From Streptomyces sabulosicollis (GTDB lineage: Bacteria > Actinomycetota > Actinomycetes > Streptomycetales > Streptomycetaceae), in the NCBI RefSeq assembly GCF_016103465.1, contig NZ_JAEEAP010000028.1:1-40009 (forward strand): 40,009 bases of DNA, written 5' to 3'. Under the pieces are notes generated by a model. That model ran no database searches and was not told the DNA's origin. It saw only the letters and a list, made by a program, of their open reading frames with translations. Positions 23,247 to 35,200 of the stretch are shown here, in pieces (within the stretch, counting starts at the first letter, position 1; each line of letters begins with the position of its first letter). A program made the translations under genes and the position numbers.

Positions 23247-26200
23247 GGCGGCCGGACCCCCTCCGACTTCCCCCTGGCCCGGCTGGACCAGGCCGCCGTC
23301 GACCGGCTGGTGGGCGACGGGCGTCGGATCGAGGACGTCTACCCGCTGACCCCGCTCCAGCAGGGCATGCTCTTCCACCGGCTGGTCGGCGGCGCCGAGG
23401 ACGTCTACCTCGACCAGGCCACGCTGGTCCTGGACGGGGTGGGCGACCCGGCGGCGTTCGCCCGCGCCTGGCAGGAGACGGTGGACCGCACACCGGCGCT
23501 GCGTACCGGTGTCGTCTGGGAGGGCGTCGAGCGGCCGCTGCAGATCGTCCGCCACCGGGCCGAGGTGCCCGTGACCCAGCTGGACTGGCGCGGGCTGCCG
23601 GAGGAGCGGCGCGAGGCCGAGCTGGAGCGGTTCCGGGCCGAGGACCTGGCCCTGGGCATCGATCTGGCCGCACCGCCGCTGATGCGGCTGGCCGTCGCCC
23701 GGCTGACCGACGCCCGGGTGGCGCTGATCTGGACCTCGCACCATCTGGTCCTGGACGGCTGGAGCCTGGCGCAGGTGTTCACCGAGGTGTGCGAGCGGTA
23801 CACCGCCGCCGCCCGGGGCCGTGCCCCGGCGCTCCCCGCCCGCCGCCCGTTCCGCGACTACCTGCGGTGGCTTGACGGGCGGGACGGGCGGGACGCCGAG
23901 CGCCACTGGCGTAACCTGCTCGCCGGGTTCACCGCGCCGACCCCGCTCCCCGCCGACCGCAAGGCCGTGGAGTCCCACCGGGCCAGGTCCTCGGCGACCG
24001 TGGCGGTGTCGCTCACCCCCGAGGTGTCCGAGGAGCTGCGCCGTACGGCCCGGAGCGGCGGGCTGACCGTCAACACCATCGTGCAGGGTGCCTGGGCGCT
24101 GCTGCTGTCCCGGTACGGCGGCGAGGAGGACGTGGTCTTCGGCACCACCGTCTCCGGCCGCCCGGCGGAGCTGGCCGGGGTCGAGTCGATGGTCGGGATG
24201 TTCATCAACACCCTGCCGACCCGGGTGCGGGTGGACGCCGCCCGGAACACCGGGGACTGGCTGCGGGACCTCCAGCTGGCCCAGTCCGCGTCCCGGCGCC
24301 ACGAATCCGTCTCGCTGGCGCAGGTGGCGGGCTGGAGCGAGATACCGGCCGGGACCCCGCTCTTCGATTCGATGGTGGCATTCGAGAACTACCCCTTTGA
24401 CGATTCCTCGGCGCGCGAGGCGGGCCTGCGGATTGTCGAGGTCCGCTCGATCGACGCCACCAACTTCGGCCTGAGTCTGCGGGCCCATCTCTCCGACCGG
24501 CTGGGCTTCGACCTCGGCTATGACCCGGGGCTGTTCGACGCCCGGACCGCGGCGGCGCTCGCCGACCGGCTGTGTCTGCTGCTCACCGCGATCGCGGCGG
24601 ACCCCGACCGTCCGCTGCGGGCGCTCCCGTGGACCACCGCGGAGGAGCGGCGGAGGATCCTGGTGGAGTGGGGCGGTGCCACGGCCCCCGAGGCGCCGGA
24701 GCGGACCCTGGTGGACCTGTTCGAGGAGCAGGCCGCCCGCACTCCCCGGGCCGTCGCCGTGTCCTGCTCGGGGGTGTCGCTGACGTACGCCGAACTCGAC
24801 GCGCGGGCGGGCCGGCTGGCCCATCGGCTGATCGCCGAGGGTGCCGGGCGGGAGCGGTACGTGGCGCTGGCGCTGCCCCGTTCGCCGGAGATGATCGTGG
24901 CGATCGTGGCGGTGCTGAAGACGGGGGCGGCCTATCTGCCCCTCGACCCGGACCAGCCGTCCGGCCGGATCGCCCGGATGCTCGCGGACGCCGCACCGGT
25001 GGCCCTGCTGACCACCACCGCCGTGGAGACGCGGCTCGCCGGTGAGGAGGACACCGCCGAGCACCCCGCCGTGGCCCGGCTGTGCCTGGACGACCCCGCC
25101 CTGGTCGCCGACCTGGAGCGCCGGCCGGCCGCCCTCCCGGCCGGTTCCGGGCCGCTGCCGGAGAGCCCCGCCTACGCCATCTACACCTCCGGGTCCACGG
25201 GCGTACCCAAGGGCGTGGTGATCCCGCACGCCAATGTGGTCCGGCTGTTCTCCCGGACCCGCGACTGGTTCTCGTACGGCGCGGACGACGTGTGGACGCT
25301 GTTCCACTCTTACGCCTTCGACTTCTCCGTCTGGGAGATCTGGGGGCCGCTGCTGCACGGCGGCCGGCTCGTGGTCGTCCCGTACGCCGTCTCCCGCTCC
25401 CCCGAGGAGTTCCTGCGGCTGCTGGCGGACGAGGGGGTGACGGTGCTCAGCCAGACGCCGTCCGCCTTCCAGGGGCTGATGCGCGCGGACGAGGAGCGCC
25501 CGGGGGCCCGACTCGCCCTGCGCCGCGTGGTGTTCGGCGGCGAGGCGCTCGACGCGCGGCGGCTGGCGGGCTGGTACGCACGCCATGCGGACACCGCGCC
25601 GCTGCTGGTCAACATGTACGGGATCACCGAGACCACCGTGCACGTCACCTACGCCCCGCTCGACCGCGCCGCGGCGTCCGCCCCTGCGGCCACGGCGAGC
25701 CCCATCGGCACCGGCATCCCGGATCTGCGGGTGTATGTGCTGGACGAGGGGCTGGAGCCGGTGCCGCCGGGCGCGGTCGGCGAACTGTACGTGGCGGGGG
25801 CGGGGCTCGCCCGGGGCTATCTGCGCCGCCCCGGGCTGACCGCGTCCCGTTTCGTGGCCGATCCGTACGGGCCCGCCGGGAGCCGGATGTACCGCACCGG
25901 CGACCGGGCCCGGTGGGGCGCGGACGGCGGGCTGGAGTACCTCGGCCGCACGGACGACCAGGTGAAGATCCGCGGTTTCCGGATCGAGCCCGGGGAGGTG
26001 GAGGCCGCGCTGGCCGCCCATCCGGGGGTCGGCGACGCGGTGGTGACCGTGCGGGAGGACCAGCCCGGGGTGCGGCGGCTGGTGGCCTATGTGGTGGCCG
26101 CGGATCCGGCCGCTCAGCCGCGGGCCGGTGAGCTGCGGGAGTTCCTCCAGCGGTCGCTGCCCGCGCAGCTGGTCCCGGCGGCGTTCGTGGCGCTGGACGC

Positions 26201-29200
26201 GCTGCCGCTGACCGCCAACGGCAAGCTGGACCGGCGCGCGCTGCCCGCGCCCGGCCTCGACGGCTTCGCGTCCGGCGCCGAGCGGATCGCCCCGCGCACC
26301 GAGGCCGAGCGCACGGTGGCACGGGTGTGGGCCGAGGTGCTCCCGGTCGCGGAGGCCGGGGCGACGGACGACTTCTTCGCCCTGGGCGGCGACTCGATCC
26401 TGGCCATCCGGGTGGCCTCCCGGCTGCGGACGGCCTTCGGTACGGAGGTCACCCCGCGCGCGCTGTTCACCCACACCACCGTGGCCGAGCTCGCCGCCGC
26501 GCTGGGCGCACCGGAGGACGGCGGAGTGGCGGACGGCGGGGCGGCGGAGGGCGGCGGGGCGGCGGACGCCATCCCGGCCGTGCCACGGAACGGGGAGCTG
26601 CCGCTGTCGTATCCGCAGGCCCGCCTGTGGTTCCTGGACTCCTTCGACGGCGGCGGCACGGAGTATGTGACGCCGTTCGCGCTGCGGCTGCGCGGCCGCC
26701 TGGACACCGCCGCGCTGCGCACCGCCCTGGACGGCCTGGTGGCCCGGCACGAGCCGCTGCGCACCACCTTCGCCGAGGTGGACGGCCGCGGGGTGCAGCG
26801 GGTGCACGACCCGCGCCCGGTGGCGCTGCCGGTGCGCGACCTCACGGCCCGCCCCGTGGCCGAGCGGGAGCGGGAGCTGGAGCGGCTGCTCGAGCGGGAG
26901 GGCGCCACCCCCTTCGACCTGCGCACCGGGCCGCCGCTGCGGGCGTCCCTGATCCGGCTGGACGAGGAGGATCACGTCCTCACCCTGACGATGCACCACA
27001 TCGTCACGGACGGCTGGTCCACGGCCGTCATCAGCGCGGATCTGAGCGAGCTGTACGGCGCGGCGGTCATGGCGCGGCGGCCCGCGCTCGCCCCGCTGCC
27101 GCTGGCTTACGCCGACTACGCGGCGTGGCAGCGCGATCCGCTGGGCGGGGCGGCGCGGATGGAGCCGCAGCTGGAGTACTGGCGGGCGCGGCTGGCTGGT
27201 CTGGCGCCGCTGGAGCTGCCGACCGACCGACCGCGGCCGCCCGTGCAGACCAGACGCGGGGCGCTGCTGGAGTTCACCCTGCCCGCCGCGCTGGTCGAGC
27301 GGTTGCGCGCGGCCGGTCGGCGCCGCGACGGCACCCTGTTCATGACGCTCCTCGCCACCTGCCAGGTGCTGCTGGCCCGTTGGTCGGGGCAGGAGGACAT
27401 CGCGGTGGGCACCGTGACCTCGGGACGGGAGCGGCCCGAACTGGAGCGGCTGGTCGGGATGTTCGCGAACACGCTGGTGCTGCGCACCCGGGTGGACGCC
27501 GACGAGTCGTTCGAGGAGCTGCTCACCCGGGTGCGGGGCACCGTGCTGGACGCGTTCGCCCACCAGGACGTGCCGTTCGAACGGATCGTGGACGCGCTCC
27601 AGCCGGAGCGGGACACCAGCCGCACCCCGCTCTTCCAGGTCATGGTGGTGCTGCACAACCTGGGCGCCGAGGTGCCCGACCTGCCCGGTCTCGGCGTGGA
27701 GGCCGTCCGGGTCCCGGGCCGGACCGCCGGTTTCGACCTGGGCTTCGACTTCGTGGAGCGGCTCGGCGCCCTGACCGGGTTCGTGGAGTACAACACCGAT
27801 CTGTTCGACGTGGCCACCGTGGAGCGGATGGTGCGGCAGCTGCGGCTGCTGCTGGAAGCGGTGGCCGAGGACCCCGGCCTGCGGGTGGGCGAACTGCCGC
27901 TGCTGACCGCCGGGGAGCGGCGGACGGTGCTGGCGGAGTGGAACGACACCGCGCTCGCCGTGCCGGACACCACCTTCCCCCGGCTCTTCGAGGAGCAGGC
28001 CGCCCGCACCCCGGCCGCCACCGCGCTGGTGGCCTCCGACGCCACCTACGACTTCGCGGGGCTGAACGCGGCCGCCAACCGGCTGGCCCACCATCTGATC
28101 GCCCTCGGCGTGGGCCCGGAGAAGGTGGTCGCGGTCAGGCTTCCGCGCACCGCCGATTCCGTGGTGGCCCTGCTCGCGGTCCTCAAGGCGGGCGGTACGC
28201 AGCTGTACGTGGACCCCGGGCTGCCCGCGACACGCGCGCGGTTCCTGCTCCAGGACGCGGCGCCGGAGGTCGTCCTCACCCCCGAGGTCCTGCGGGACGC
28301 GCCCCTCGACGGGCTGCCGGACACCGATCCCACCGACGCGGACCGGCTGTCCCCGCTGCTGTCCGGGCACACCGCCTACATCACCTACACCTCGGGGTCC
28401 ACCGGCCGTCCCAAGGGCGTCGCCGTCGAACACCGCCAGCTGGTCAACCTCTGCCTGGACCACCGGGCCGGGCTGATCGCACCGCACCAGGCCGAGGCGG
28501 GCCGTCCGCTGCGCTCGGCGCTGACCGCCGCGTTCTCCTTCGACACGTCCTGGGAGGGCGCGGTGTTCCTGGCCTCGGGTCAGGAGGTGCATCTGGTGGA
28601 CGACGCGGTACGGCTCGACCCGGCCGCCCTCGTGGCGCTGGTCGGCGCGCGTGGCCTGGACTTCCTCGACGTCACCCCGTCCTACCTGCATGAGCTGATG
28701 GCGGCCGGGCTGTTCGCCGCGGACCGCCACCGCCCCCGGATCGTCATGGTGGGCGGCGAGGCCCTGGGGGCGGCGCTGTGGCGGGAGCTGCGCGCGGTGC
28801 CGGGCGTGGCGGCGTACAACTTCTACGGGCCCACCGAATGTGCCGTGGACGCGGTCTACGGCGACCTGGCCGGGCTCGGCGACCGTCCGCTCATCGGGCG
28901 GCCCGGCCGCAATCTGCGGGCGTACGTCCTGGACGGCGCGCTGCGGCCGGTGCCGCCCGGCGTTCCCGGTGAGCTCCACCTGGCCGGGGCGCAGGTCGCC
29001 CGGGGCTATCTGCGCCGCCCCGGGCTCACCGCCGTCCACTTCGTCGCCGATCCGTACGGCCCGCCCGGCAGCCGGATGTACCGCACCGGCGACCGGGCGC
29101 GCTGGACGGCGGACGGGGCGCTGGAGTTCCTGGGCCGGGCCGACGACCAGCTCAAGATCCGTGGGTTCCGGATCGAGCCCGGGGAGATCGAGGCCGCGCT

Positions 29201-32200
29201 GCTGGACCATCCGGCGGTCCAGGAGGCGGTGGCCGTGGCCCGCGAGGACACCGACCACCGGCGGCTGGTGGCCTATCTGGTGGCCCGCTCCGACGGCTCG
29301 GCCGGCTCCCCCGATCCGGTGGAGCTGCGCGCCCTGCTCAGGCGCACCCTGCCCGACTACATGGTCCCGGCCGCCTTCGTGACGCTGGACCGGATGCCCC
29401 GTACCGACAGTGGCAAGGTGGACCGGCGCGCGCTGCCCGCTCCCCCCGACCGGCCGGAGCAGGGCTCGCCGTACGTGGCGCCCCGGACCCCGGCCGAGAC
29501 GGTGCTGGCGGGCGTGTGGGCCGAGGTGCTGGGCGTCCCCGCGGTGGGTGTGGAGGACAACTTCTTCGCCCTGGGCGGCGATTCGATCCTCAGCATCCAG
29601 ATCGTCTCCCGCGCCCGCCAGGCCGGGCTGACGCTCACCTCCAAGGACGTCTTCCGCCACCAGACCGTCGCGGAGCTCGCGCTGGGCGTCGAGTCCGCCC
29701 GGCGGCAGCCGCCCGCCGAGCCGGCCGGGGCGGTGACCGGACCGGCGCCGCTGACCCCGGTCCAGCACTGGTACCTGGACGGGCGGCGGCCCGGCGACCG
29801 GCACCACTTCACCATGAGCCACCGGCTGGAGCTCACCGGCGACCTCGACGAGGCCGCCCTGCGGCAGGCGGTGGACGCCCTGGTGGCGCACCACGCGGCG
29901 CTGCGCACCCGCTTCCTGGTCGTCGACGGGCGGTGGCGGCAGGAGGTCCTGCCGACCGCCCCCGGCGGTGTCCTGGAGCGGCACGACCTGTCCGGACTTG
30001 ACGACGCGGCACGCGACGAAGCCGTGCGGGAGGCCACGGTCGCGGCCCAGACCGGGCTGGACATCGCCGAGGGGGCCGTGCTGCGGGTCGTGCTGTTCAC
30101 CTTCGGCCCCGGGCGGGCGCCCGAGTTGCTGCTCACCGCCCACCACCTGGTGGTGGACGGCGTCTCCTGGCGGGTCCTGCTCGGCGATCTGGAGACCGCC
30201 TACCGCGGCGCCGCCGCCGGTGGCGCGCCCGCCCTGCCCCCGGCGAGCGCCGCCTTCACCCAGTGGGCCGCCCGGCTGGCGGACCACGTGCGCTCCGGCG
30301 GGCTCGACGGCGACCTGGCGTACTGGACGGGCGTGGCGCGCTCCGCGCCGGCCGCGCTCCCCGTCGACCACGAGGGACCCAACACCCATGGGACGGCGGC
30401 CACGGTGACCACGGTCCTCGGCCGTGCCGAGACCGAGGCGCTGCTGCGCCGGGTCCCCGGTGTGTACCGGACGCGGATCAACGAAGTGCTGCTCGCCGCG
30501 CTCGGCCGGAGCCTGGTGCGCTGGACCGGCGGGGACACGGCGCTGATCGGTGTGGAGGGACACGGCCGCGAGGACCTCTTCGAGGACCTGGACCTCTCCC
30601 GTACGGTCGGCTGGTTCACCGCCGAGTACCCGCTCGCGCTGGCCGTCGACGCTCGCGCGGGGTGGCGCGACACCCTCCGGTCCGTCAAGGAGCAGCTGCG
30701 GGCCGTCCCGCACCACGGGCTCGGCCACGGAGCGCTGCGCCAGCTGTCCCCCGAGGGCTCCCCGGCCGGGGAGCTGCGGGGCGGTCCGTCGCCGCAGGTC
30801 GTCTTCAACTACCACGGCCAGTGGGACGTGACGGCCGACGACGAGGGAGCGGTCCCGGGCCTGTACCGCGCCACGCTCCCCGTGACGGGCCAGGACGCCG
30901 CGCCCGGGGAGACCCGCCCGTGTCTGCTGGAGGTCACCGGCGCGGTCCAGGACGGCCGTCTGGAGCTGGGCTGGAGCTATCCGGCCCGGATGTACGACGA
31001 GGCGACCGTGCGCCGGGTGGCGGAGGAGTGCCTGGCCGCGCTGAGGGAGATCGTCGCGCACTGCGCCGAGCCCGGCGCGGGCGGGCGCACCCCCTCCGAC
31101 TTCCCGCTGGCGCGGCTCGATCAGCGCCAGGTGGATCTGATCGCCGGTGACGGTGGCGCGGTGGAGGACGTGTACCCGCTGACCCCGCTCCAGGCGGGCA
31201 TGCTCTTCCACGGTCTGGTGGACACCGGTGGCGCCTACTTCGACCAGATCGCCCTCCGGATCGCCGGGATCGCCGACCCGGACGCCTTCGCGGCCGCCTG
31301 GCAGCGGGTGGTGGACCGTACGCCGGGCCTGCGCAGCTCCGTCCGCTGGGAGGGGCTCGCCGAGCCGGTCCAGGTCGTCCACCGCCGGGCCGAGCTGCCC
31401 ACCGCGCGGCTGGACTGGCGGGGGCTGGCGCCGTCGGCGCGGGAGGAGGCGCTGCGGCGGCTGCTGGCCGAGGACCGCGCCGCCGGGATGGATCTCACCT
31501 CGGCCCCGCTGAGCCGGATCGCGGTGGCCGGGCTGCCCGATGACGAGGTCATGCTGGTGTGGACCTCGCACCATCTGATGCTCGACGGCTGGAGCACCGG
31601 CCAGGTCTTCGCCGAGGTGTGCGAGACCTACGCGGCCCTCATGGCCGGGCGCTCGCCCCAGCCGCCCGCCCGGCGGCCCTTCCGGGACTTCCTGCGCTGG
31701 CTGCGCGAGCGGGACCAGGAGCGGGCGGAGGGCTATTGGCGCGAGGTGCTGGCGGGGTTCGGCGCCCGCACGCCGCTGCCGTACGACCGGCCGCCCCGGG
31801 AGGCGCACCGCACCACCTCGACCGCGCTGACCCGGCTGGAGCTGACCGAGGAGGTGTCCGCCCGGCTGCGGGAGACCGCGCGCGGCGGCGGGCTGACGGT
31901 CAACACGGTGGTGCAGGGCGCGTGGGCGCTGCTGCTGTCCCGGTACGGCGGTGTGCCCGACGTGGTGTTCGGCACCACCGTCTCGGGCCGTCCGGAGGGG
32001 CTGCCGGGCGTGGAGACGATGGTCGGCATGTTCATCAACACGGTCCCCACCCGGGCCGTGGCCGAGGGCGGCCGTGAGGTCGTGGCGTGGCTGCGGGAGC
32101 TCCAGGAACAGCAGAGCGAGTCCCGCCGCTTCGACTTCGTCGCCCTCCCCCGGATCCAGTCCCTCGGCGCGATCCCGGCCGGTGAGGCGCTCTTCGACAG

Positions 32201-35200
32201 CATGGTGGTGTTCGAAAACTACCCCTTCGACGAGGCGTCGGCGGCCGGTGCCGGGATCCGGGTCCGGGAGGTGCGGGCCGAGGACTCCACCAGTTTCCCG
32301 CTGTGTCTGCGCGCCTATCTGGGCGACCGGCTGGGCTTCGACATCGCCTACGATCCGGCGCTGTTCGACGCGGCCACGGTGGAGCGGGCGGCGGCCCATC
32401 TGGAGACGCTGCTGACCGGGATCGCGGACGGCGCCGGGCGGTCGCTGGACGAGCTGCCGCTGCTGACGGAGGCGGAGCGCCTCCGGGCGGCCGGCGAGTG
32501 GAATGCCACCGCCCGGCCGCTGCCGGAGGGCTCACTGGCCGAGCTGTTCGCCGAGCGGGTCCGCCGCGCCCCGGACGCCGTCGCCGTCACCGACGGCACC
32601 ACCTCGCTCAGCTATGCCCAACTCGACGGCTGGGCCGGTCGGTTGGCCGGACATCTGCTGCGGTCCGGGGTGCGTCCTGAGGACCGGGTGGCGCTGCTCA
32701 TGGACCGGTCACCGGAGCTGGTCGTGGCCGAACTCGCGGTGGTCAGGGCCGGTGGGGTCTACGTACCGGTGGACGCCCGCGCCCCGCGCGACCGGCGGCG
32801 GACGCTGCTGGACCAGGCGGGCGCCGTGGTCGTGCTGACGCCGGAGGAGGTGGCGGCCGCGCGGGAGGGCGGCCCGGTGGCCCCCGTGGTGCCGGTGCAC
32901 CGGGACCAGCTGGCGTATGTGATGTTCACCTCCGGGTCGACCGGTGTGCCGAAGGCCGTGGGGGTGCGCCATCGCGACGTGGCGGCGCTCGCCCTCGACC
33001 GTGCGTTCGCCGGTGGCGGGCATGAGCGGGTGCCGATGCACTCGCCGGTGGCGTTCGACGCCGCCACCTACGAGCTGTGGGTGCCACTGCTGAACGGCGG
33101 CCGGGTGGTGGTGACATCCGGCGAGCTGGACGCCGCCGCGGTGCGCGGGCTGGTGGCCGAGCAGGGGGTGACGGGGCTGTGGCTGACCGCCGGGCTGTTC
33201 CGGCTGCTGGCCAGGGACGCGCCGGACTGCTTCACGGGGCTGCGCGAGGTGTGGACCGGTGGCGATGTGGTGCCCGCGGCCTCGGTGCGCCGGGTGCTGG
33301 AGCGCTGCCCCGGGCTGACCGTGGTGGACGGCTACGGGCCGACCGAGACCACCACCTTCGCCACCCGCTTCCCGATGTCCCGCGCCGACGAGGTGCCCGA
33401 CGTGGTGCCGATCGGCCGGCCGCTGGACAACACGCGGGTGCACGTCCTGGACCCCAGGATGCGGATCGTGCCGCCGGGTGTGGTCGGCGAGCTCTTCGTC
33501 GCCGGGGAGGGGGTGGCCCGTGGTTACCTGGGCCGTCCCGGGCTGACCGCCGCGGCGTTCCTGCCCGATCCGTACGGGCCCGCCGGGGAGCGGATGTACC
33601 GCACCGGCGATCTGGCGCGCCGACGCCCGGACGGCACCGTGGAGTTCCTCGGCCGCGCCGACGACCAGGTCAAGGTCCGTGGCTTCCGGATCGAGCCGGG
33701 CGAGGTGGAGGGTGTGCTGGCCGGGCGCCCGGAGGTGGCGGATGTCGCGGTGGTGGCCCGGGAGGACGGCCCCGGTGGCAAGCGGCTGGTGGCCTATGTG
33801 GTGGCCGCCGGCGACGCCCCGGTGGACGGTGCCCGGCTGCGGGCGTACGCGGCGGAGCGGCTCCCGGACTACATGGTGCCGTCCGCCGTCGTCCCGCTGG
33901 AGGTGCTGCCGCTCGGCCCCACCGGGAAGCTGGACCGCGCGGCGCTGCCCGCCCCGGGCCCGGACATCCGCCGCGCGCCCTACCGGGCGCCGCGCGAGGG
34001 GACCGAACGGGCCGTGGCGGCGGTCTGGGCCGAGGTGCTGGAGGTGGAACGCGTCGGCGCCGGGGACAACTTCTTCGAGCTCGGCGGCGACTCGATCCTC
34101 TCCATCCGGCTCACCTCACGGCTGCGGGAGGTGCTCGGGGTGGAGCCGTCGCCCCGCCTGGTGTTCACCCATCCGACCGTCGCCGCCCTGGCCGAGGCGC
34201 TCGGTGGCGCGGACGGCCGCGGCGCGGACCGGCCCGCCCCGATCACACCGGTGGCCCGGGACGGCGAGCTTCCGCTGTCCTATCCCCAGCAGCGGCTGTG
34301 GTTCCTGGACTCCTTCGCCCCCGACAGCGCCGAGTACATCACCCCGCTGGCGCTGCGGATCCGGGGAGACCTCGATGTGGACGCGCTCGGTGCGGCGCTG
34401 ACCGCGCTGGTGGCCCGGCACGAGTCGCTGCGGACCACCTTCGACGCGGTGGACGGCCGGGGGGTGCAGATCGTGCACGACCCCGGGGAGATCCGGCTGC
34501 ATCCGTACGACCTGTCCCCTCTCCCCGCCGCCGAGCGGGAGGCGGAGCTGCGGGAGCTGCTGGCGTACGAACGGGCGCGCCCGTTCGATCTGCGGCGCGG
34601 CCCGCTGCTGCGGACCGGACTGGTCCGGCTCGGCGCCCGGGAGCACGTGCTGAGCCTGACGCTGCACCACATCATCACGGACGGCTGGTCCACCGGTGTG
34701 CTCACCGGCGATCTGCGGGAGCTGTACCGGGCGGCGGTGAGCGGTGAGCCCGCCGCGCTGCCCCCGCTGCCGGTGAGTTACGCGGACTTCGCCGCCTGGC
34801 AGCGCGCCGAGCTCACCGCTCCCCGAGCGGATGAGCAACTGGCCTACTGGAAACGCCAGTTGGCCGGGGTACCGCCGCTGGAGGTGCCCACCGACCGGCC
34901 CCGCCCGGCGGTGCGGACGAAAAGCGGCGCCACCGTGGAGTTCACGGTGCCCGCCGGAGTGAGCCTGCGGCTGAAGGAGTTCGGGCAGGCGACGGGCACC
35001 ACCCTGTTCATGACGCTGGTGGCGGCGGCCCAGATCCTGCTGGCCCGGCTGTCCGGCGGGCGGGACATCGCGGTGGGCACCGTCACCTCGGGTCGGGAGC
35101 GCCCCGAGGTGGAGCGGCTGATCGGCTTCTTCGTCAACACCCTGGTACTGCGCTCCACCGTCGATCCGCACACCCGCTTCGGCGACTTCCTGGCCGAGGT

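Noticed and set aside
18015-32399. A minus-strand open frame of nearly 4800 codons, and others at 6571-16119 and 3100-6462
   Set aside because: They lie wholly opposite recognisable NRPS domains. Very GC-rich coding DNA leaves few stop codons on the opposite strand, and the translations are low-complexity (G/R/P/H/Q-rich) with no domain motif.
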